DNA from: Actinomycetes bacterium | GTDB taxonomy: Bacteria; Actinomycetota; Actinomycetes; Nanopelagicales; Nanopelagicaceae | Reading direction: 5' to 3' | DNA: 41,595 nt | NCBI GenBank assembly: GCA_025355305.1 | Contig: JANXZW010000050.1 | Location: forward strand, 1-41,595 | Shown: in pieces, positions 1-7,303 of the stretch | How the letters are laid out: every line of letters starts with the position of its first letter | How positions within the stretch are numbered: the first letter of the stretch is position 1 | Notes under the pieces: model-generated | The model's database searches: none | Told to the model about the DNA's origin: nothing | The model's input: the letters and a program-made list of their open reading frames with translations, nothing else | Translations under genes and position numbers: made by a program

Positions 1-297
1 ATTAATTTTAAGAGGTTTTCGAAGTTAAGTAATGAGGAGATTTCTGAAGAGCTCACCGCCCTATGGGGAATTGGTCGTTGGACCGTCGAAATGTTCTTAA
101 TGTTTCATCTCGGTCGCCTCGATCTCTGGCCGGTCGGAGACCTTGGGGTGCGACGTGGGTGGGAGAAGATCCACGCTCTTGACTATCAGATTGATCCTAA
201 GGAGCTTGAACTGGAGGCAGAGAAATTCCCCGGGCGCCAAAGCGTTGTTGCTTGGTATTGCTGGCGCGCGACAGAGGGCGATTCTTCTAGCTGGTAG
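1..297 (+). CDS. DNA-3-methyladenine glycosylase (AlkA-type, HhH-GPD), 3' part only
   Basis: The reading frame is open from the first base of the window, so the N-terminal part lies outside. The visible 98 codons carry the helix-hairpin-helix segment LWGIGRWTVEMFLMFHLGR followed by PVGDLGVRRGW. The Asp of the VGDLG motif is the catalytic residue position of the AlkA/HhH-GPD family, which removes alkylated purines in base excision repair. The end AWYCWRA matches the usual C-terminal helix of the family. The gene is followed after 141 bp without any recognised element by a tRNA gene. Family assignment is strong; substrate range cannot be judged from this fragment. Confidence 0.85.
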   Translation: MNFKRFSKLSNEEISEELTALWGIGRWTVEMFLMFHLGRLDLWPVGDLGVRRGWEKIHALDYQIDPKELELEAEKFPGRQSVVAWYCWRATEGDSSSW

Positions 298-438
298 CGC
301 CGGTGATACTCCTCCGCCGGCCAATTGGCAGAGTATCGGCTGGCTCTCTCTTTAGGCGCTGGTCGGGGGCAACTCGAGAGGGTCAATCGTTCACTGATAC
401 CCTTGGCGAGCGCCATGAATTGGTGGAATCGCCAGTAT

Positions 439-510
439 GCCCTCGTAGCTCAGTGGATAGAGCACCGCCCTCCGGAGGCGGGTGCGCAGGTTCGACTCCT
501 GTCGGGGGCA
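439..510 (+). tRNA. tRNA-Arg (anticodon CCG)
   Basis: A full cloverleaf can be folded by eye. The acceptor stem GCCCTCG pairs with CGGGGGC at 503-509 (one G-U). The anticodon stem is CCGCC/GGCGG with loop CTCCGGA, giving anticodon CCG that reads CGG. The T arm has the standard TTCGACT loop. The discriminator base is A at 510 and CCA is not encoded. No strong terminator follows; a weak 6-bp hairpin lies near 556-574. Confidence 0.93.
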
Positions 511-607
511 CCCTACGTTGGGAACTATGGAATCTTTTATCCGATGTCCTTGTTATCTCGTGAGTCCTACGAGAGAATAGGGGGGTATTCACCGTTAACT
601 CGCCTCG

Positions 608-631
608 AATTTTCGTAGATCTACGAAAATT
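608..631. promoter_or_regulatory. Perfect 24-bp palindrome upstream of whiB1 (candidate operator)
   Basis: The left half AATTTTCGTAGA is followed by its exact reverse complement, so all 24 bp are self-complementary, including the central GATC. Its centre is about 100 bp before the whiB1 start. No T-run follows, which argues against a plain terminator. It does not resemble the actinobacterial LexA box or the CRP site known at mycobacterial whiB1. A regulator-binding site is inferred; the protein is unknown. Confidence 0.45.
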
Positions 632-720
632 GAGTGGATTTACTCTGAATTATCGCCTCACGGCATTTGGCCCGAACTGCGGCCACCGGAGAGGTCTTCC
701 CTAGATTGAAGGAGATTGTG

Positions 721-990
721 ATGGATTGGCGACACGAGGCGGCCTGCCGCGATGAGGATCCGGAGCTCTTCTTCCCGATCGGTAACACTGGGCCTGCCCT
801 TGCCCAGATCGAAGAGGCCAAAAAGGTCTGTCAACGCTGCCCTGTAAAAGAGGCCTGTCTTGCCTGGGCGCTGGAGAGCGGTCAGGATGCCGGAGTCTGG
901 GGCGGATTATCAGAGGATGAACGTCGTGCCCTCAAGCGCCGCGCCGCTCGTAATCGTGCTCGCATGATGGAGAGTCAGAACCAGTTCTAA
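721..990 (+). CDS. whiB1: WhiB1-type Fe-S transcriptional regulator
   Basis: The 89-residue protein begins MDWRHEAACRDEDPELFFP and is nearly superposable on mycobacterial WhiB1. Four cysteines at positions 9, 37, 40 and 46 are the 4Fe-4S ligands, and GVWGG at 58-62 is the family turn before a basic DNA-binding tail (RRALKRRAARNRARMM). WhiB1 proteins bind the principal sigma factor and DNA, and their cluster reacts with nitric oxide. The ATG at 721 is chosen because AAGGAG lies at 709-714 with good spacing; a longer frame from 667 would add residues absent from the family. pdtaS follows on the opposite strand as in Mycobacterium (Rv3219/Rv3220c). The palindrome at 608-631 may regulate it. Confidence 0.95.
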   Translation: MDWRHEAACRDEDPELFFPIGNTGPALAQIEEAKKVCQRCPVKEACLAWALESGQDAGVWGGLSEDERRALKRRAARNRARMMESQNQF

Positions 991-1020
991 TGCTCAACGC
1001 TGGTTAGCGATTGCTGACGA

Positions 1021-2490
1021 TCAGACTTTAAAGACAATCATTGCAACGGTCTCATCGTTGACTCGATTGAGCGAGATGCTGCCCTTGAGTTCGTTCTCGG
1101 TAAGGGTTCGTACGATTTGCAGGCCCAGGTTCGAGGATTTCTCCCAGTCGAAATCGGCTGGAAGTCCTGCGCCATTATCAATCACTTTGATTGTGTAGGT
1201 GGTTTCGCTGCGGGAGACTTCCACGCGAACAATATCTCCGCTCTCTGCCAAACCATGCTCAAGTGAGTTATGAATTAATTCGGTTACAACAAGGGCTAAC
1301 GGCGTAGCAACCTGCGAATCCAGGATACCGAACTCGCCAATCTTGGAAGGTGTAATTGGACGCGGGCTCAACTCAATTGCATTGTGAACGATGCGTTCGT
1401 AGACCTCATCAAATAGCACTGACTCCGCAGAAGTCGTGGAGAGGGTCTCATGCACAATCGCAATCGAAGCCACGCGGCGCACAGCTTCTGCAAGAGCGGC
1501 GCTAGCAATGGGATCCTCCACTCGCCGAGATTGCAGCCGCAAGAGTGCAGATACTGTCTGTAAATTATTTTTGACCCGATGGTGAATCTCCCGGATCGTG
1601 GCATCTTTTGAGACCAAGGCTCGGTCACGACGACGCAGTTCCGTTACATCATGCACTAGAACGATAGATCCAATGCGATCTCCGCCTTCAATGAGGGGGA
1701 TGACCAACAGGTCTGCGATGCCATTCCCATTATCAAAATCGGCACGGCGCAATATCTTGCCGCTCAAGACCGCGCTCCAACTCTCCTCACTCGGTTGGGT
1801 CTGCGGGCGCTGCAAGGTATCGAAGATTGCACCTAACCCCGCCCCCTCGATCTCGCTATCCCAACCCAATCGGCTAATTGCCGAGCGCGCGTTAGGACTG
1901 GCGTAGGTAACAACTCCGAATGGATCTAGGCGAACGAGACCATCACCCACTCTTGGGGCGTACTCAGCCTGATAAATGCTGTCCTGAATCGGGAAGGTTC
2001 CCTCAGCAATCATTCTGAAAACCTTATGCGCAATTTCGCGATAGTTAATCTCCAGTGGCGATCCAGAGCGCATCGCGACCGCATTACGGTGGCGTGAAAT
2101 CACCGCGATGGTGCGGCTGTCGAAGTGGACAGGAACCGTCTCCTCTTTGATCAATATATCGCCAACCATTTCTGGTTCTGCGTCACGGACGATTAGCCCG
2201 GTAGAAAGTGATTGATCGATCCGGGCGTTCTTACCCCAGGTCAACTCCTGTCCAATCACATCTTGCGCAAAGACAGTTGGTGCAGTTGTGGGGCGAATAT
2301 GTGCGATCGCGATATGACCTTCAGGCCAGCTCTGGTAATCCTTACGACGCGGCACCCACAAGATAAGGTCGGCAAAGGAGAGATCGGAGACCAATTGCCA
2401 CTCTGAGATCAACTCGGAGAGGCGCTCCCGGTCCTTCACGGTCAAAGCGGTATGCGAATAGGCGAGGTCAGTGCGGGAGCTAATCGCCAA
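1021..2490 (-). CDS. pdtaS: PdtaS-type sensor histidine kinase
   Basis: The 489-residue soluble kinase has an N-terminal GAF-like region (about 1-165), a PAS domain (about 175-285), and then a HisKA_2-type dimerisation helix with REIHHRVKNNLQT. Its phosphoacceptor is H303, the same number as in mycobacterial PdtaS. The C-terminal ATPase has the N-box VTELIHNSLEHGL and the G-box DNGAGLP. In mycobacteria PdtaS phosphorylates the RNA-binding antiterminator PdtaR and responds to copper and nitric oxide; PdtaR is not in this window. The predicted start is TTG at 2488-2490 with a weak AGGG upstream. There is no transmembrane segment. Convergence with whiB1 supports orthology. Confidence 0.93.
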   Translation of the reverse strand: MAISSRTDLAYSHTALTVKDRERLSELISEWQLVSDLSFADLILWVPRRKDYQSWPEGHIAIAHIRPTTAPTVFAQDVIGQELTWGKNARIDQSLSTGLIVRDAEPEMVGDILIKEETVPVHFDSRTIAVISRHRNAVAMRSGSPLEINYREIAHKVFRMIAEGTFPIQDSIYQAEYAPRVGDGLVRLDPFGVVTYASPNARSAISRLGWDSEIEGAGLGAIFDTLQRPQTQPSEESWSAVLSGKILRRADFDNGNGIADLLVIPLIEGGDRIGSIVLVHDVTELRRRDRALVSKDATIREIHHRVKNNLQTVSALLRLQSRRVEDPIASAALAEAVRRVASIAIVHETLSTTSAESVLFDEVYERIVHNAIELSPRPITPSKIGEFGILDSQVATPLALVVTELIHNSLEHGLAESGDIVRVEVSRSETTYTIKVIDNGAGLPADFDWEKSSNLGLQIVRTLTENELKGSISLNRVNDETVAMIVFKV

Positions 2491-2539
2491 TTTTGGCCCT
2501 GTCTACTGGAGGTAATGCTTAGTTGGAGCGATGACTCCG

Positions 2540-3649
2540 CTACCGGAGTGAGGAGGCAATCTTAGCAATCTCCTTTCGACGTGGATTTCCTAACTTTAAG
2601 CTCCCTCGAAGACCCCCTTGGCTCAAAGCGCCAAGTTGATTCTCGCGCAGCAGATATCGACTTTCTCCCGTGGTCATGGTGAGGAACCTGCTCTCCCATT
2701 CCCGCAACTCTCGCGAATGTCCGCTCAAGATACAGATGTAACAAACCGGTACTCGTTTAAGAAGCAAAGGGTATTCGCGCAGAAATTGTGCTAACTCGGC
2801 CATGCTGGTTGGGGTGGATTTACACAGGTAGATCAAATGAGTAGACCGATCCAAGATATTATTGATCAGAGATCCGTGCCACCTGCGATCGCTTACAGCC
2901 TCGGCGATCCCCGGAAGGGTTCCTAAATCGACCACTGCAGTTTCATCTCCCTCGGGAAGTTGTGTGGGGCGACTCTCTCGATCTAGTGGATACATCTCAA
3001 TTCTATTTTTCTGGAAAAGCTCCCGTTCGCTGGTGAGGCCATTCGATCTGATATCTGCGTTAATGAGCGCAATCGCACTCTCACGCGAGAGCTCTTCTGA
3101 TAGCGCAGCTGCAAAACGTGTTCGGCCTGGTGCACCTGTGGTTCCCGTAATTGCTATCACCCTACGTTCGCGAATTCGTCCCGGCGCAGGACGATTAATT
3201 CTCCTGATTGAAGCTAGCGGATCTCGACTAGAACTCTCCCCCGGTGCTTCGATCGCTGGAGAGTTCGAAAAGTTTGAAAAGTTCGATTTGGCAGAGGACT
3301 CTTCCGAGGAGGTCAGGCGAAGCATAGGAGCTCGCAATTTATCCCGTATCGCAACCATGATCTCGTGCGAAGTAAACTCAATCGAGTCGAGTGAGATAAA
3401 TGTGATGGTCGGTGCCGAATACTTTTGCAGTAAATCCGTAGTAAAGCCTGGGAAGTTGCTCTGATAGACAACTACCGTGCGCAACTCGGTTCCCCGCTCT
3501 TGCATAAAACTGTCCAGAGAATCACTATCAAAGGCGCGATGGATAATGTTCCAGCCTTGCGAAAAGAGAAGTTGGGCGAGAAAGTCTTCGCTCTCCGCAT
3601 CGGGGATCGCGGTGATGACTTCAAGTTGTGGAATTTCAGAACGAGACAC
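2540..3649 (-). CDS. TadZ/CpaE-like ParA-family ATPase
   Basis: The 369-residue protein has an N-terminal receiver-like region (about 1-110), a polar low-complexity linker (about 111-150, Ser-rich) and a C-terminal ParA/MinD-like domain. The degenerate P-loop ITGTTGAPGRTR at about 167-178 replaces the usual lysine with arginine, as in actinobacterial CpaE/TadZ-type proteins. INADIRSN and TAVVDLGTL fit the switch and Walker B positions. TadZ proteins localise Flp/Tad pilus machinery to the membrane or pole. The GTG start overlaps the end of the SAF/CpaB gene by 14 bp, so the two are translationally linked. No pilin, TadA, TadB or TadC gene is nearby, so the role is uncertain. Confidence 0.7.
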   Translation of the reverse strand: MSRSEIPQLEVITAIPDAESEDFLAQLLFSQGWNIIHRAFDSDSLDSFMQERGTELRTVVVYQSNFPGFTTDLLQKYSAPTITFISLDSIEFTSHEIMVAIRDKLRAPMLRLTSSEESSAKSNFSNFSNSPAIEAPGESSSRDPLASIRRINRPAPGRIRERRVIAITGTTGAPGRTRFAAALSEELSRESAIALINADIRSNGLTSERELFQKNRIEMYPLDRESRPTQLPEGDETAVVDLGTLPGIAEAVSDRRWHGSLINNILDRSTHLIYLCKSTPTSMAELAQFLREYPLLLKRVPVCYICILSGHSRELREWESRFLTMTTGESRYLLRENQLGALSQGGLRGSLKLGNPRRKEIAKIASSLR

Positions 3650-4226
3650 GAGCGAGGACCAACCTTCCTTGTGATTCAGCTGTAATGATGGTTGCTACCA
3701 CGGTGGGAGTGGCCGCGACCGAGACTGCTACGTTCCCGCCCAACGCTCTCGATTTTTCGTCAACGCTCTGGATGGCGACGTGATGGGCAACGAGGCCGGG
3801 AAGAACCGATGAATCTTTAGGAATCACGTATAGATCTACAAAATCACCCACTGTCAGATCGGCGGGCAAATCGTTGACTCCGACACCTATCGGCAGAACG
3901 GTCATTGCTCCGGTGGAACTTTGAGTTGTGATATCAGTTGCCGAGATCAAATCCCCGGGTTGGAGGCGACGTACTGCGATCCCACCCACCACAGTTGATG
4001 TGCCGCTCTGGTAGTGCGACGCATCTCCCGCGAGGTTCGCCTTTGTTAACTTCACCTCACCAGCGGTTAACTTTGCACCAGCTGGAACAACAGTCGTAGC
4101 CATCCAGATAGAACTGCCTGGAGAGTTGTTAAGCAAGATGGAGAATGCCAGCAGGGAGAGAACTAAACCGCCCGCCGCCAGGATTCGCCGCTGATTGCGC
4201 TGAACAAACTTATGTAAATCATCCAT
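3636..4226 (-). CDS. SAF-domain / CpaB (RcpC)-like membrane-anchored protein
   Basis: The 196-residue protein has a basic cytoplasmic start (HKFVQRNQRR), one transmembrane helix (about 15-33) and then a SAF domain beginning WMATTVVPAGAKLTAGEV (about 40-105). It continues with the CpaB-like strand region DLPADLTVGDFVDLYVIPKD. CpaB/RcpC proteins support Flp pilus assembly and carry this SAF plus beta-rich arrangement, but most are longer than 250 residues. The gene precedes and overlaps the TadZ-like ATPase. No Shine-Dalgarno is visible before ATG at 4224-4226. The hexamer TATCCA six bases upstream is close to, but not exactly, the leaderless -10 pattern seen elsewhere in this window. Confidence 0.72.
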   Translation of the reverse strand: MDDLHKFVQRNQRRILAAGGLVLSLLAFSILLNNSPGSSIWMATTVVPAGAKLTAGEVKLTKANLAGDASHYQSGTSTVVGGIAVRRLQPGDLISATDITTQSSTGAMTVLPIGVGVNDLPADLTVGDFVDLYVIPKDSSVLPGLVAHHVAIQSVDEKSRALGGNVAVSVAATPTVVATIITAESQGRLVLARVSF

Positions 4227-4338
4227 GGGAGATGGATACCGAGAAACTAAATTATGTGCATTGTGCTATCCACAGGTTCCTTTGAAATTCATTCTTTCGG
4301 ATGATCCGAACTGAACCTACCCATGAAACCTTTCTGCT

Positions 4339-4956
4339 ATGACACCAGATCAATCAACTCTCCGTGAAGTTACATCGCATCCTGTTACATCGCATCCTGT
4401 TACATCGCATCCTGTTACATCGCATCCTGTTACACCCCGCTCAACGGCGCCCCGTTCAGTTACCTTCCCCCGGCCTGGCTATCTCGAAGCATGCGTTGAT
4501 GTGAGAATTGCGCCCATCCTGCAACTTAATCTCGAGCAGAGCGAGAAAATTGCGATACCGACGCGCAAGCTCTACCTTGTCCCCACTCCCCAACACCTAG
4601 AGGGAGAAGAAGCGGATAGTGAATATCTCCCGAGGCCATCTGCCCTCGCAGATCTCCCCCCGCTGCAAGAGACGGTTAGTCGTTATGTTCTTGGAATCGT
4701 TGAGATTTGGGGCGGTCGCCGGCAACCCATGCAACTCGCGCGTTTGTCACACCGGATCGTCTACTCAAAAATTCTAGCCATGGCAGGAAATCAGCGAGAA
4801 ATTCCTAAGATTCGTCGCGTATACATTCAAGAGCCCATCGAGGGTGTGGCCGAAACCACCGTAACCTTACGATTTAATGAACGAGTTCGCTCACTCGTTC
4901 TGCGCTTTGAAGGAGTTGATAAGCGCTGGCTCTGCACCGAACTAACATTGCTCTAG
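4339..4956 (+). CDS. Rv3235-family (DUF6459-like) protein with VTSHP repeats
   Basis: The 205-residue cytoplasmic protein has no known enzymatic motif. Residues 11-30 are four exact VTSHP repeats followed by a Pro/Ser/Thr-rich stretch to about 45. The C-terminal half (about 105-205) has the Rv3235-like pattern VSRYVLGIVEIWGGRRQP, then LARLSHRIVY and a final beta strand with RFEGVDKRWLC. Actinobacterial members are often found near secA; no function is established. No Shine-Dalgarno precedes the ATG, but AACCTT lies six bases before it. The 3' end overlaps pth by 4 bp in convergent orientation. The repeats are encoded by a perfect DNA tandem array (separate entry). Confidence 0.7.
   Translation: MTPDQSTLREVTSHPVTSHPVTSHPVTSHPVTPRSTAPRSVTFPRPGYLEACVDVRIAPILQLNLEQSEKIAIPTRKLYLVPTPQHLEGEEADSEYLPRPSALADLPPLQETVSRYVLGIVEIWGGRRQPMQLARLSHRIVYSKILAMAGNQREIPKIRRVYIQEPIEGVAETTVTLRFNERVRSLVLRFEGVDKRWLCTELTLL
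4369..4428 (+). repeat. 15-bp tandem repeat, four perfect copies, inside a coding region
   Basis: The unit GTTACATCGCATCCT repeats four times without a single mismatch, followed by a degenerate fifth start (GTTACACCCCG). Each unit is five codons (VTSHP), so changes in copy number would keep the frame. Complete identity at wobble positions points to recent slippage expansion. There are no spacers, so this is not a CRISPR. Confidence 0.97.
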
Positions 4957-5516
4957 TTATTGAACTCTTGCTGCGCCGCTTCCAAGCCCATTTCGATCAG
5001 ATGTTCCACGGCCTTTGCTCCGCGCGCAATGAAGGCATCAAGTTCCTTCTTCTCAGTGGCCGAGAAGGATTTTAAGACAAAGTCAGCGGGATCTTGTGGA
5101 CCCGATGGGCGACCAATCCCCATCCGTATCCGGAAATAACTCGGTCCCCCAAAATGGGTAGTGATGTCCTTGAGTCCGTTGTGGCCATTATCCCCGCCAC
5201 CCTGTTTGATTCGGATGGTGTTAAAAGGGATATCGAGTTCATCGTGGAGAACGATCAGGTGTGCGGGGGTAACCTTGTAGAAGTCCGCAAGCGCTTTGAT
5301 TGGACCGCCTGATTCATTCATATACAACTTGGACTTTGCGAGCGTTACCGCAATTTGGCCGAGGTGAATGTCCGCGATCTCTGTCCGTGATTTATGTGAA
5401 GAGTGTTTCGAATTGCCCGCTAAATAATCAACAACCATCTGTCCGATGTTGTGACGCGTCTTGGCATATTGATCGCCGGGGTTTCCGAGTCCGAAAACCA
5501 GCCAGCGATCAGCCAT
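4953..5516 (-). CDS. pth: Peptidyl-tRNA hydrolase
   Basis: The 187-residue enzyme recycles tRNA by cutting peptidyl-tRNA released during aborted translation. It starts MADRWLVFGLGNPGDQYAKT with the Pth signature GLGNPG. The catalytic His is H22 in KTRHNIG, and Asn12 and the LHDELDIPF and GGGDNGHNGLKDI segments are in the expected places. Length is typical. The gene follows rplY by 20 bp on the same strand, the usual actinobacterial glmU-prs-rplY-pth order. Its 3' end overlaps the convergent Rv3235-like gene by 4 bp. Confidence 0.97.
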   Translation of the reverse strand: MADRWLVFGLGNPGDQYAKTRHNIGQMVVDYLAGNSKHSSHKSRTEIADIHLGQIAVTLAKSKLYMNESGGPIKALADFYKVTPAHLIVLHDELDIPFNTIRIKQGGGDNGHNGLKDITTHFGGPSYFRIRMGIGRPSGPQDPADFVLKSFSATEKKELDAFIARGAKAVEHLIEMGLEAAQQEFNN

Positions 5517-5536
5517 GGTGAGAAGTTAAGTCGTGC

Positions 5537-6139
5537 TTATTCTTTTGGCGCGGCGGCAGGAGTTGCCTCGGCGGCGGCGGCAGGAGTTTCAGCATCAGAT
5601 GATGTTGAACGCTCAGAGAGGTGAACTACTACCATCTCTGGATCAGAGACGAGAGTTGTGCCTGCAGGAAGCGTCACATCTCCTGCAGTCTTACTGGTGC
5701 CCGCAGGCATTCCAGAGAGATCTAGTACCAAGAATGAAGGGATAGAGGTCGCTTCAGCCTCTACCTCAATGGTGTTATTCACATGCTCAAGAATTCCATC
5801 TTTATCAAACTGTCCCTCAGTATGAACAGGAACCTCAACAGTTACCTTCTCGCCCTTACGAACTACCAGTAGATCGATATGCTCGAAGATTCCGGTAAGT
5901 GGGTTCTTTGAAACTGACTTTGGAATAACGAGCTCAGATTTGCCTTCGAAGGTGACGTTAAGGAGAACGTTCGATGCCTTGAGCGCTGTTGCCAGCTCGC
6001 GTGATGGAAGCGCGACGTGTTGTGGCTCAGCATTGTGACCATAGATAACGGCAGGAACTAAACCGGCCTTACGATCGCGGCGTGATGCACCCTTACCAAA
6101 GTTGGTGCGCTTGCTACCGTTGATTTGAATCTCGGCCAT
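5537..6139 (-). CDS. rplY: 50S ribosomal protein L25 (CTC / general stress type)
   Basis: The 200-residue protein has the N-terminal 5S-rRNA-binding L25 domain (about 1-95, MAEIQINGSKRTNFGKGASR) and the C-terminal TL5/CTC beta domain. It ends in an Ala/Glu-rich tail (AETPAAAAEATPAAAPKE). The start is the ATG at 6137-6139: GGGAG lies six bases upstream and the family begins at this Met. An in-frame extension to 6172 adds 11 residues without support. A structured leader and a candidate -10 lie upstream (separate entry). It is read in the same direction as pth, and prs ends 183 bp upstream. Confidence 0.96.
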   Translation of the reverse strand: MAEIQINGSKRTNFGKGASRRDRKAGLVPAVIYGHNAEPQHVALPSRELATALKASNVLLNVTFEGKSELVIPKSVSKNPLTGIFEHIDLLVVRKGEKVTVEVPVHTEGQFDKDGILEHVNNTIEVEAEATSIPSFLVLDLSGMPAGTSKTAGDVTLPAGTTLVSDPEMVVVHLSERSTSSDAETPAAAAEATPAAAPKE

Positions 6140-6171
6140 TTGTAACTCCCTTGTAGTGAACGGACACAACA

Positions 6172-6224
6172 CGTTCCAAGAGAGAACCCGTCGATCACGG
6201 ATATTTCTATCCCTCGCCGGAACG
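6172..6224 (-). promoter_or_regulatory. Structured 5' leader of rplY
   Basis: On the minus strand CGTTCC (6219-6224) can pair with GGAACG (6172-6177). Inside lies a hairpin GGATA-GAAA-TATCC with a GNRA tetraloop (6199-6212), which competes with CCGT/ACGG pairing at 6188-6200. The hexamers TAGGGT (6226-6231) and TAACCT (6232-6237) fit a -10 element, so transcription would begin close to the outer stem. Autogenous translational control of rplY is known in enterobacteria; here regulation is inference from base pairing only. Confidence 0.35.
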
Positions 6225-6322
6225 AACCCTAAGGTTAGCGAAGTACGGGGTTAATTAACAAATTACCGAATAAAAACCAAGAAAAACCCATTAATTAATC
6301 TAAAAAGCGGCAAGAGCGGTTA

Positions 6323-7303
6323 TCAGGAGTGACCGTCGAAGAGGCTGGTTACTGAGCCATCTTCAAATACTTCGCGGATAGCGCGACCCAAGAGCGGAGC
6401 GATTGAAAGCACGGTTAATTTATCGAAGCGCGATTCTTCCGCAATCGGCAAGGTATTAGTTACGACTACCTCACTGACGCGCGAGTTACGCAGGCGCTCT
6501 ACTGCAGGTCCTGAAAGCACCGCATGAGTAGCTGCAACGATCACCTCTTTTGCGCCCGCCTCAAAGAGAGCGTCGACGGCCTTGGTGATTGTTCCTGCGG
6601 TATCAATCATGTCGTCGATAACAACGCAGGTCTGTCCTTTTACATCTCCAACCACACGACCCATAACCGATTCATTGGGAATCCTTGGATCGCGAGTCTT
6701 ATGAATAAATGCAATAGGCGCTCCACCCAACATATCTGACCAGCGCTCCGCCACACGGACACGGCCGGAGTCAGGTGAGACGATGGTGAGGCGAGCGCGA
6801 TCAACTTTGCTTCCCACATAATTTGTAAGCAGCGGAAGTGCGAAGAGATGATCTACTGGACCATCAAAAAATCCTTGTATCTGCGAGGTATGCAAATCAA
6901 CAACCATCAAACGATCCGCTCCGGCGGTCTTGAAGAGATCTGCCATCAAACGAGCAGAGATTGGCTCACGGCCGCGATGCTTCTTATCCTGGCGGGCATA
7001 ACCATAGAAAGGAGCAACAACGGTGATTCGCTTGGCTGAGGCGCGCTTGAGCGCGTCAACCATGATCAACTGCTCCATAATCTGCTTATTGACTGGAGAT
7101 GCGTGGCTCTGGATGACAAAGGCATCTGATCCACGGACCGACTCTTCAAAGCGCACAAAAATTTCGCCATTTGCAAAGTCATACGCAGAAGTGGGAGTGA
7201 TTGGAATACCAAGTTCGGCAGCGACATCTTCCGCTAACTCAGGGTAACCACGACCGGTAAAGATACGTAGCCGCTTCTCTGAGCTGAGTCGAAGTTCGCT
7301 CAT
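6323..7303 (-). CDS. prs: Ribose-phosphate pyrophosphokinase (PRPP synthetase)
   Basis: The 326-residue cytosolic enzyme makes PRPP from ribose-5-phosphate and ATP for nucleotide, His and Trp synthesis. Signatures seen are FANGEIFVRFEESVRG, the ATP loop YGYARQDKKHRGREPIS, the metal-binding VVDLHTSQIQGFFD, and the PRPP-binding loop CVVIDDMIDTAGTI. The start MSELRL at 7301-7303 overlaps the glmU stop in ATGA and has AGGGGGAA just upstream. A longer frame to 7396 lies inside glmU and is not needed. Coupled to glmU, as in other actinobacteria. Confidence 0.97.
   Translation of the reverse strand: MSELRLSSEKRLRIFTGRGYPELAEDVAAELGIPITPTSAYDFANGEIFVRFEESVRGSDAFVIQSHASPVNKQIMEQLIMVDALKRASAKRITVVAPFYGYARQDKKHRGREPISARLMADLFKTAGADRLMVVDLHTSQIQGFFDGPVDHLFALPLLTNYVGSKVDRARLTIVSPDSGRVRVAERWSDMLGGAPIAFIHKTRDPRIPNESVMGRVVGDVKGQTCVVIDDMIDTAGTITKAVDALFEAGAKEVIVAATHAVLSGPAVERLRNSRVSEVVVTNTLPIAEESRFDKLTVLSIAPLLGRAIREVFEDGSVTSLFDGHS

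Noticed and set aside
556-574. Possible terminator of tRNA-Arg(CCG)
   Set aside because: Only a 6-bp stem (TCTCGT/ACGAGA) with no T-run behind it.
608-631. LexA or CRP binding site
   Set aside because: The sequence lacks the GAAC/GTTC core of actinobacterial LexA and the TGTGA/TCACA core of CRP.
2862-3464. A 200-codon plus-strand reading frame
   Set aside because: It lies antisense inside the TadZ-like gene, is Ser/Arg-rich without domain character and has no ribosome binding site.
4369-4428. Possible CRISPR-like repeats
   Set aside because: The units are contiguous 15-mers with no spacers and are read in frame as VTSHP.
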